Source: Anaeramoeba ignava (Eukaryota; Metamonada; Anaeramoebidae). From it: a stretch of DNA of 64,000 nucleotides. Below the pieces are notes generated by a model. The model had not been told where the DNA came from. It saw only the letters and a program-made list of their open reading frames with translations, and made no database searches. This document shows, piece by piece, positions 56,166 to 64,000 of the stretch (positions within the stretch are counted from its first letter, which is position 1; each line of letters opens with the position of its first letter). The stretch spans positions 310,001 through 374,000 of the forward strand of contig JAPDFW010000065.1 in assembly GCA_028826165.1 (NCBI GenBank). Direction: 5' to 3'. Made by a program: the position numbers and the translations under genes.

Positions 56166-59100
56166 ATGGTCGATCTTTATTTTGCAATTTTAGAAGGATC
56201 GATTGAAAAAATTCAAGAATGTTTAAAACATGAAAATGTCAATTCAAAATATGTAAAAAAAAAAATTATTATCAAATTTAACAAAATTATTTTCAAAAGA
56301 ACTAAATTCATTTTTTTTTAGAAAGTAAAAAATAAAAAATAAAAAATAATTTAATTCCAAATTAATTTAAAAATTTTTTTTTAAACTTTCTTTTAAATTT
56401 AGCCTGATGTTTGTTATGATTATTTTTTATTTTATTTTTTGATTAATTTTTTAATGGAAAAAAAAATTCACCTTTTTTTTTTAAATGGAAAAAATTTTTC
56501 TTATTTTTTTTTTTGCCATTTTTTAGAATAACACCCCTTTACATTTTTCTTGTCAAATGACTGTTAGAGAAAATGTGGTTAAATTTCTTTTAGATTCTGG
56601 TGCTGATGTTAATACGAGAAATGTAATTTTTCTTATTTATTTTTTTAATTTTTCATTTAATTTTTAAAATTTTTTCTTTTATTTAAAAGCTTGTAAATTT
56701 AGTTAAAATTTTTTTTTTGACAGTTTTTTTTATGATTAATTTTTTAATATTTTTTTAATAAACAAAAAGAATGTAAAATTTTAAAAGAATATTTTTTAAA
56801 AAAAATAACAATAAATTTATTAAAAACAATTTCAACAATTTTATTTAGAATGATACTCCACTTCATTTTGCTTGTGAAAATACTTCAAATTATCGGGTTA
56901 TTCAATTACTTTTAGATAGAGGAGCTGAAATTAATGCAGAAAATGTATTTAAAATTACAATTCATTTATAAAAATTCATTTATAAAAATTCAAAATTAAA
57001 ATTAAATAGCATGTAAATTATAATTTAAAATTTGAATAAAAATAGAATTTAAAGATAAAATTAATAATAAAATGAATTTTTGATTTAATTTTATAGGCAG
57101 TATTTTCAATTAAATATTTCAATTAATTTCATTTTAATTTAAATTAATAAATTTTTAGAAAGCAATGCCAATTCATACAGCTTCTCTTCAAAAAGCAAAT
57201 TCCAAAATAATTGAATTAATGTTAGATAGAGGAGCAAAAATTAATGCTCGAGATGTTTGTCTTTTATTTTATTGTTTTTTTAATTTGAATAACTTAATAT
57301 TTTTTTGAATCTAAACAAATATAGAGAGTATTTAAATTTTAAAGATAAATTTTAACTTAAAAATGTTTCTCTAATAATAAAATTTTTTCTAGTATGTATG
57401 TTTTCTTTGCTTTTACAAATATAGAATTTAGTTTTGAATTAATAATTATTGAATAAAACAAACAGAATTCAACTCCATTACATCATGCATGTAAATCAAA
57501 AGCTGATTATCGAGTAATAAAAACTTTAATTGCAAGAGGAGCTTTAGTTAATGCAAAAGATGTAATTAAAAAAATTTTTAAATCAATTCCAAATTCCAAT
57601 CCAAATTTATAATTCAAATTTTAGAGAGTAAATTTTTGATTTTTGAATTAATTTTTAAATTAATTATTGAATTTTGATTTTTAAATTTATTATTGAATTA
57701 ATTATTGAATTAATTATTGAATTAATTATTGAATTAATTATTGAATTAATTATTGAATTATTGAATTAATTATTGAATTAATTATTGAATTAATTATTGA
57801 ATTAATTATTGAATTAATTATTGAATTAATTATTGAATTGAATTAATTATTGAATTAATTATTAAATTAATTATTAAATTAATTATTGAATTAATTATTG
57901 AATTGATTATTGAATTAATTATTGAATTAATTATTGAATTGATTTTTAAATTAATTATTGAATTAATTATTGAATTAATTATTAAATTAATTATTGAATT
58001 AATTATTGAATTTGATTTTTTAAATTAATTATTAAATTAATTTTTGATTTTTAAATTGAATTATTGAATGTGAATTATTGAATTAATTTATTAAAATTAA
58101 TTATTGAATTTAATTATTGAATTAATTATTGAATTAATTATTGAATTAATTTTTAAACTAATTATTAAATTAATTATTGAATTAATTATTGAATTAATTA
58201 TTGAATTAATTATTGAATTAATTATTGAATTAATTATTGAATTAATTATTGAATTAATTATTGAATTAATTATTAAATTAATTATTAAATTAATTATTAA
58301 ATTAATTATTAAATTAAAATTAATTTATTTAATAAATTAAATTGAATTTTTAAAAATTAATTATTGAATTAATTATTGAATTAATTTTGAATTAATTTTA
58401 AAATTAATTATTGAATTAATTTTGAATTGATTATTGAATTGATTATTAAATTAATTATTGAATTAATTTTGAATTAATTTTTGAATTGATTATTGAATTA
58501 ATTATTGAATTAATTATTGAATTAATTATTGAATTAATTATTGAATTAATTATTGAATTAATTATTGAATTAATTATTGAATTAATTATTGAATTAATTA
58601 TTAAATTAATTATTGAATTGATTATTGAATTTGATTATTGAATTAATTATTGAATTGATTTTTAAATTAATTTTTAAATTGATTTTTAGCAAGTAAAATT
58701 ATTTTGATATTTTTTTTAGTGTTATTTCTCTTATTCATTTTATTATCGTTTTTATTAATATTAGTTAAATACTCCACTTCATTATGCTTGTAAAAATCCA
58801 GATCAACCACAAACAGTTTATAGATTACTTCAATCAAAAGCAGATGTTAATATTAAAAATGTATTTTTTATTGAATTTTTAATTTTGGAAAAACAAATTT
58901 TATCTTCCTTTCCAAAAAAAGCGAGTAAAAAAAAAACAATTTATAAAATGAAATAAAACAAATTTATTGATTAAATTTTTTTTTAGTTTGTAAATATAAA
59001 AAATATTTGGAAATGAACAAAAAAAAAACTAAAAATAAAATAATCAAAATACATAAAAAAGGGACAAACATGTTTTAATTTTGCAGCTAACAAAAAAATA

Positions 59101-59826
59101 CTAACGATCTTAAACTGTTCAATTTCTATAGCAGAAGATTTAAGAAATTTATTTATTCAAGAAGAATTTACAGATTATGAATTCACAGTAATAGGAGGTA
59201 AAATATTAGCACATCAACCAATAATAGAATGTAGAATTCCGCACAAAACAATAGCAGAAATAGCACAAGAACTATCATCACAAACAGTTGAGAACGCAAA
59301 AGCTTTTATTGAATGGGTTTATTGCGGAATTGTTTCGGATCAATATCGATCCCAAGTGAAAAAAATAGCAAGTAATTTTGGAATTCAAGATTTTCCAGAA
59401 TTTTCATCGATTAGTAGTTTAATTGAATCAACAACACTTCTCTATTCAAAAAACGAATCCAAAGATTTTCAAATTATCAGTTTCAATGAAAGTATTTTTG
59501 TTCATAAAATCATTTTGGCAGCAAGATCAGGTACTTACAGAGGAATGTTTATTAATGTTCAAGATGAAACTAATAAAGTTTCTGATTATTCCAAAAGAAG
59601 TCCTCAAGCAATTCGAGCAGTTATTAAGTTTCTTTATACTGATAAATTGGATGAAGATATTCCTTATGAAATTTTAGCAGAACTTAAAGGTGCTGATCTT
59701 TATTATCAATTAAATTTGAATTCTTCTTTTCGTTTACAATTACAAATTTTAAGAAAAAAATCAGAAAGAAGAAATTTAAGATCCAATTTCCTTTCTAATC
59801 AAAAACCTGATGAAAAGAAAAAATAA
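56166..59826 (+). CDS. Ankyrin-repeat / double BTB protein with one ankyrin repeat per exon and 3-nt microexons
   Basis: Large exons: 56166-56252, 56527-56622, 56849-56944, 57159-57254, 57466-57561, 58765-58860 and 59087-59826. Five of them are exactly 96 nt, phase 0, one ankyrin repeat each (NNTPLHFSCQ, NDTPLHFACE, AMPIHTAS, NSTPLHHACK, NTPLHYACK). Candidate microexons in the introns complete the repeats. The last exon codes for two BTB-type domains (FTDYEFTVIGGKILAHQ; VHKIILAARSGTYRGMF). It starts out of phase by two bases, explained by extra bases in A7 (59092-59098) and T3 (59123-59125). With these removed it reads LTKNTNDLKLFNSIAEDLRN and totals 246 codons. Final length about 446 residues. 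ANK-BTB proteins often act as CUL3 adaptors; that role is inferred. Confidence 0.85.
56253..56526 (+). other. Intron A with candidate microexons AAA (56322-56324) and CCTGAT (56403-56408)
   Basis: CCTGAT sits between TTTAG and GTTTGT and adds Pro-Asp, giving VNSKY-PD-NNTPLH with normal ankyrin spacing. AAA sits between TTTAG and GTAAAA and would add one Lys beyond the consensus. It may be skipped, alternative, or chance. Confidence 0.55.
56623..56848 (+). other. Intron B with microexon pair CTT (56690-56692) and AAT (56770-56772)
   Basis: AAAAG-CTT-GTAAAT and AAAAG-AAT-GTAAAA. They add Leu-Asn between VNTRN and NDTPLH, giving exactly the consensus number of residues between the conserved Asn and Thr. 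Confidence 0.65.
56945..57158 (+). other. Intron C with microexon pair CAT (57010-57012) and GCA (57097-57099)
   Basis: AATAG-CAT-GTAAAT and TATAG-GCA-GTATTT. They add His-Ala between INAEN and KAMPIH, restoring the ankyrin spacing. Confidence 0.65.
57255..57465 (+). other. Intron D with microexon pair AGA (57325-57327) and TAT (57393-57395)
   Basis: TATAG-AGA-GTATTT and TCTAG-TAT-GTATGT. They add Arg-Tyr between INARD and NSTPLH, restoring the ankyrin spacing. Confidence 0.65.
57562..58764 (+). other. Intron E (1.2 kb) with microexon pair AGA (57625-57627) and CAA (58690-58692)
   Basis: TTTAG-AGA-GTAAAT and TTTAG-CAA-GTAAAA. They add Arg-Gln between VNAKD and LNTPLH. Between the two microexons lies about 1 kb of TTGAATTAATTA repeats (57640-58685), so the pair is kept although the gap between them is several times longer than in the other introns. 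Confidence 0.65.
58861..59086 (+). other. Intron F with microexon pair CGA (58922-58924) and TTT (58987-58989)
   Basis: AAAAG-CGA-GTAAAA and TTTAG-TTT-GTAAAT. They add Arg-Phe between VNIKN and the last exon. The frame of the next exon is disturbed (see the gene entry), so the spacing test is weaker here. Confidence 0.55.
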
Positions 59827-59995
59827 GAAAAATTTGAACAAGCAAAAAAAAAAATTTTTTTTTTAAAAAGAAACGAAATTTGGATTTTATTGATTGAAGA
59901 TATAATTTTTAAAAAAAAAAAAAAGGAAGATTTGAAATGAAAAGCATTCAAAATTTCTTTTTTAAAAGAAAAAAAAAATTCCTATTTTTTTGGTT
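59827..59995. other. Short convergent spacer
   Basis: Long A- and T-runs between two convergent stop codons. No gene is seen. Confidence 0.5.
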
Positions 59996-62124
59996 TTATT
60001 TTTCTTTTGGAAAAATTTGGACTTGATATAAGTTCAAACAAATGTTAGAAAGAAAATAAGAAAAACCATGTTCTTTCAAGAATTTATCAGGAGAAGCTTC
60101 CATAGAAAGAGAAGGACAAAAAGAACGTAAATGAAGTAAATCAAAAGGAGAAGATTCTAAAGACATTGTTGAAGGAATAACTAAATAGCATTTTGCAATT
60201 AAACATTTTTTTTGCATTGATTCAAAAACTGATTCCAAAGGATTTCCTGCAAAATCTTCAATGAAAATATTATAATGATATTTTGGAACAATTGAACCTG
60301 AAAAGTTTGTTGATTTTAAAAATGTTCTTGGAGGCATATAAGTGTGTGTATAAAAAAACAAAGTATCAACTCCTTCAAATCCTTCATTTTTAAGAATGGT
60401 TGAATCAATATCTATTAAAGAACGAATTACACCACTTTGGTGAATTAATCCAAACCAAATAAAGAATAATGAATTAAATAAAATCAAGATGATGAAAAAG
60501 ATTTTGATTAAGAAGTGGGAATCTGAGTTTTGATTTTGATTTCTTTTTTCTTTTTGATTTCTTTTTTCTTTTTGATTTCTTTTGATTTTGATTTTGATTT
60601 TGATTTTGATTTTGATTTTGATTTTGATTTTGATTTTGATTTTCATTTTCATTTTGATTTTCATTTTCATTTTCATTTTCATTTTCATTTTCAAATTTCT
60701 TTCTTTCCAAAAATATTCCACAAATCATAAATAACGGAAATCCAATTGGTAATAAAAATCTTGGTTCTTGATGAGGAGCAAGAGAAAGTAATAGAATTGA
60801 AAAAATAACAATAATTCCAAGAAGAAAAACAATAGCTTTTTTGTGAGGATCAAAATTTTTGATAGAAGATTTGGATTTAAAAATTAACCAAAAAAACGCA
60901 ATCAAAAATAAAAAGGCAGAAGGACCAAATAAAACAGGAAAATTAACCAAAAAATGCAAATATCTTGGATGCAATCCATGTTCTGCCAAATTACTTGGAT
61001 TAATATTATACATGAAACTATTAAAAGGTGTCAATTTAATGTTCTTGAAAAGATTCAAAACAAAATTTTGAATCAAATGAATTGATATTGATTTTCCTTC
61101 AAAATCCAAAATTTTTGTTGATCTTGAATTGAAATAAATTGTGTCAATAATTATTAAAATAAATGAAGTGATTAAAAACCCAATCAAAACCTCAAAGGCA
61201 ATAAAAATGGAGATTAAAAAGAACTGCGAAAATTTGTTGTGCTTTTTTTGAGCAAAAAGCCAAGCTTGATAAAGTAAATAAAAGCCAATCGGAACAAAAA
61301 AAATGACGAAAGTAAATCTTGAAAAAATTCCTAAAGCAAATAAAATTCCCAAAAACAAATATTTCCAATTTGCCGTTTTGAATCTTGTTTCTTGTGGTTT
61401 TTGGGTTTGTTTTGTTTGGGTTTCTGATTTTTTAGTTGCGATTATAATAGATAGAGTTAAAATAATTGATTCAATTGTATTTGAAAATGGTCGAGTTAAA
61501 AATAAAATTGTCCAAGAGCTCGAAAATAAAAGCAAAGGAATTAAGCTTGAAATTTGTAAACGTTTTGATAACTTCATAACTGACCAATCTTATTCATTAG
61601 AACCACCAGAAACAAATCAAAAAAGCAATTAAATTATTATTATCAAAAAAAAATATTTTTTGTTTTTTTTTATGAGAATTAAAAAAAAATAACGGAAATA
61701 ATTTAGAATAAATTAATAATAATAAATTTTGTTTAGAAAGATTTCAAGAGAAAGATTTTTGGATTGTTTTGAAAGTTATAAAAAGAAAATTACCAAAAAT
61801 CATTGATAAAAAAAGCATGAAAATTCTTGGCAACAAAAATAAAGTAGAAGAATTAACCAAATCGAAGCCTAAATTTTGCATGATTTTCAATGGGAGATAG
61901 GCTATTCCTGATGTGATATATGGAATTGCTATAGAGCGGCATGGGTTTTCTGTATCGAATTCCCATGCTCGATGCGCATATAAGTGGAAGTAATCTGATG
62001 CAATAATTTCTTGATTTTGAAAAAATTCATCTGAATGAATATAACCTGGTGAGAAAATTGAAATTACCCGAATTATTATAAAAAATTTATAAAGAAATCT
62101 TCCAATTTTCATATTCAAGAACAT
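59996..62124 (-). CDS. PIGZ: GPI mannosyltransferase IV (SMP3/PIGZ-like, GT22), one frame break
   Basis: Exon 1 61794-62124 and exon 2 59996-61588, total 1,924 nt, one base over; corrected length 640 residues. The donor GTAATT at 61793 and acceptor at 61589 join MLFLSMIF to DWSVMKLSKRL-like sequence. Multi-pass ER membrane protein with the GT22 first-loop motif GYIHSDEFFQNQEIIA and WEFDTENPCRSIAIPY, LTRPFSNTIESI, and the HQEPRFLLPIGFPL motif typical of SMP3/PIGZ. The family adds the fourth mannose to GPI precursors. A charged NE/NQ insert after the HQEP motif carries one extra base at the T4 run 60580-60583. After it the next frame gives a hydrophobic helix (FLIKIFFIILILFNSLFFIW) ending in GLIHQSGV as expected. 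Start could also be Met 62112. Confidence 0.85.
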
Positions 62125-62149
62125 TTCAAAAATGAAATGAAAAAAAATG

Positions 62150-63140
62150 AAAACAAAATAAAAAATTTAAATAAAGAATAATAAATAATTAAATTTGAAA
62201 TTAATTTTATTTTATATTTTATCAACTTTTCTTTATTTAAAATAATCTAAAATTATTCCCAAAAATTAAATAAATTTGATAAAATATTTTAATTAAATTT
62301 ATTTCAAAATTTAAATAAAGAATAATAAATAATTAACTTTGAAATTAATTTTAATTTATATTTTATCAATTTTCTTTATTTAAATTAATCTAAAATTATT
62401 CTTAAAAATTAAATAAAATTAATAAAATATTTTAATAAATTTGTTTCAAAATTTAAATAAACAATAATAAATAATTAAATTTGAAATTAATTTTAATTTT
62501 ATATTTTATTAACTTTTCTTTATTTAAAATAATCTAAAATTATTCCCAAAAATTAAATAAATTTGATAAAATATTTTAATAAATTTGTTTCAAAATTTAA
62601 ATAAAGAATAATAAATAATTAACTTTGAAATTAATTTTAATTTTATATTTTATTAACTTTTCTTTATTTAAAATAATATAAAATTATTCCCAATAATTAA
62701 ATAAAATTAATAAAATATTTTAATAAATTTATTTCAAAATTTAAATAAACAATAATAAAATAATTAACTTTGAAATTAATTTTATTTTATATTTTATCAA
62801 CTTTTCTTTTATTTAAAATAATCTAAAATTATTCCCAAAAATTAAATAAATTTAATAAAATATCTTAATAAATTTGTTTCAAAATTTAAATAAAAATAAT
62901 AATTAATTAAATTTGAAATTAATTTTATTTTATATTTTATCAACTTTTCTTTATTTAAAATAATCTAAAATTATTCCCAAAAATTAAATAAAATTAATAA
63001 AATATTTTAATAAATTTGTTTCAAAATTTAAATAAAAACAATAATAATTAATTAAATTTGAAATTAATTTTAATTTATATTTTATTAATAATTTCTTTAT
63101 TTAAATTAATCTAAAATTATTCCCAATAATTAAATAAAAT
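62150..63140. repeat. Tandem satellite 3, about 142-nt unit
   Basis: About seven copies of a 139-146-nt unit. Landmarks: CAACTTTTCTTTATTTAAAA, AATCTAAAATTATTCCCAAA, GATAAAATATTTTAATAAAT and TTTCAAAATTTAAATAAA. It lies 5' of the mannosyltransferase (-). It shares no core with satellites 1 and 2; its GC-containing core is ATTATTCCCAAAAATTAAAT. No coding content. Confidence 0.9.
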
Positions 63141-63648
63141 TGAAAAGAAATTGAAATATTTTAATAAAGATAAAAATTGAAATTTAATAATTTTTAACTT
63201 GGATTTAATTTAAATTAAATTTATTTTAAATTGAATTAATATTTTTATTTATTAAATTAATATTTTTGATTATTTATTATTTCAATTTTAATTATAATAA
63301 AATATATTGAAAATAAATTTTTAAATTGGAAAATTGTTTTGTTTTAAATATTTCTTGATTTAATGAATTTTTAATAATAAATTATAATTGAATTCTTTAT
63401 TAATTCATCTAATAATAAAGAATATAAATTTAATTATTATTAATTTCTATTTTCAATTTTTATTTTGGTTTATTAACTTCAAAACATAATTTCTTCCTAT
63501 TTAATCATATTTTTAATAATATTTTTAATTTAAAATTAAATTATTTAAAATTGGATTTGTTTTTTATTTATTAATTTGAATAATTTTATTTAATTAAAAG
63601 TAAATTAAAATTGAATTGAATTTTGAAAGAAAAAATGAAAAATAATTT
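63141..63648. other. A/T-rich spacer, no gene seen
   Basis: Non-repetitive A/T-rich sequence between satellite 3 and the 3' end of the TLDc gene. No open frame or motif recognised. Confidence 0.4.
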
Positions 63649-64000
63649 TTAAATGAAATAAGTTTCAATTTCATCAACTGTCCATTCATTATTAGAACCA
63701 GCTAAATAACTTTGATCTGCATTTGAATTTGGTTCAATTCCTTTAGGATTAGTATATTTGTAACCACAACTTGTTACAAAAGGTGAAAAATCAGAATTTA
63801 ACCAAATTCCTCCACTTCTTCCAAAACATGGACCTCTATCTAAACTATAATAAATTGCAAATTGTTCTTGTCCTTGTTTGATTGGAAATTTCTCTGGTTT
63901 TCTATTTCCTTTATTATTTCTTAATGAAAAGAGGAATGCATTTGAATCCTGTATATCTCCCCGAACTTTCTTTCTATCTTCATTTCTCCATTTTGATTTA
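63649..64000 (-). CDS. TLDc-domain protein, C-terminal part
   Basis: 117 codons and a TAA at 63649-63651 are in the window; the 5' part lies beyond 64000. The sequence has NAFLFSLRNN, FAIYYSLDRGPCFGRSGGIW, YKYTNPKG, YLAGSNNEWTVDEIETYFI. This is the C-terminal half of a TLDc domain, with its usual 'AGS..W.v.eIEvy.i' end. TLDc proteins (TLDC2, OXR1, NCOA7) bind V-ATPase or take part in oxidative stress responses. Which partner domains lie upstream cannot be seen. Confidence 0.85.
   Translation of the reverse strand, partial: KSKWRNEDRKKVRGDIQDSNAFLFSLRNNKGNRKPEKFPIKQGQEQFAIYYSLDRGPCFGRSGGIWLNSDFSPFVTSCGYKYTNPKGIEPNSNADQSYLAGSNNEWTVDEIETYFI

Noticed and set aside
59061-59087. A 10-nt exon GGACAAACAT followed by a 15-nt intron before the BTB exon
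   Set aside because: It would fix the phase, but a 15-nt intron is far below all others here; two extra bases in homopolymers give a better protein (LTKNTNDLKLFNSIAEDL).
7781-60583. Stop-coupled +1 programmed frameshifting as the main explanation of the breaks
   Set aside because: At PIGZ the shift must occur well before the stop to give the expected last membrane helix, and in several genes (NOPCHAP1-like, RhoGEF) the repeat itself forces the next frame. Breaks cluster near low-complexity DNA. Kept only as an alternative.
1-64000. tRNA or rRNA genes
   Set aside because: No stretch with the GC-rich stems of a tRNA or rRNA was noticed; a covariance search was not possible.

Overview
The window is nuclear DNA of a very AT-rich unicellular eukaryote. 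It uses the standard stop codons and many GT-AG introns. It carries typical eukaryotic genes (coatomer gamma, EMG1, eL38, ArfGAP, CLEC16A, GPI mannosyltransferase). The mix of ankyrin-BTB proteins, RhoGEF, RasGAP, TLDc and SAM proteins, together with hexanucleotide repeats that code for NQ, NE and KI runs, looks most like the anaerobic amoeba genus Anaeramoeba. That assignment is inference from gene content; a dictyostelid-like amoebozoan is the main alternative.

Layout. 1-2372 (-): casein kinase 1/TTBK-type kinase, partial. 2718-7806 (+): CH-RhoGEF-PH-PH. 8880-9146 (-): LSm protein (NAA38-like). 9218-11197 (+): CBM20-ankyrin-BTB fusion. 11281-11702 (-): MYCBP. 11794-13305 (+): C2-like protein with a long Asn-Gln tract. 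13406-14627 (+): thymidylate kinase. 14747-17609 (+): ArfGAP with a GFN-rich tail. 17861-19650 (+): DHCR24-like FAD protein. 19871-22692 (-): propionyl-CoA carboxylase beta. 23270-25490: 85-nt satellite. 25571-27696 (-): secreted beta-propeller-like protein. 28237-29472 (-): CinA/PncC-NMNAT fusion. 29520-30180: second satellite. 31234-31882 (+): eL38. 32098-35551 (+): CLEC16A. 35912-36642 (-): NOPCHAP1-like. 37542-38471 (+): coiled coil. 39117-41854 (-): N-BAR. 41963-46034 (+): coatomer gamma. 46821-50965 (+): CH-RasGAP-PH. 51541-53779 (+): ankyrin-SAM. 53837-55933 (+): EMG1. 56166-59826 (+): ankyrin-BTB. 59996-62124 (-): SMP3/PIGZ mannosyltransferase. 62150-63140: third satellite. 63649-64000 (-): TLDc, partial.

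Strongest novelty. In the ankyrin-BTB gene at 56166-59826 each ankyrin repeat lies on its own 96-nt, phase-0 exon. Five consecutive introns each contain exactly two AG-NNN-GT units, that is, candidate 3-nt microexons adding one residue each. Adding both residues restores the normal spacing between the Asn of one repeat and the TPLH of the next. The CBM20-ankyrin-BTB gene shows the same device (a 3-nt and a 9-nt candidate).

Other signals: at least thirteen reading-frame breaks, all of the 'one base too many' kind and mostly in short homopolymers, which closes every affected gene when corrected; three unrelated satellites, two of them built around an AGTGGAA core that also recurs elsewhere; intronic hexamer arrays that always keep the same orientation relative to the gene; and a T-tract with CATTTTT steps before most start codons.

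Exon borders were derived by hand from GT-AG sites, frame and family conservation. No search or RNA evidence was available.
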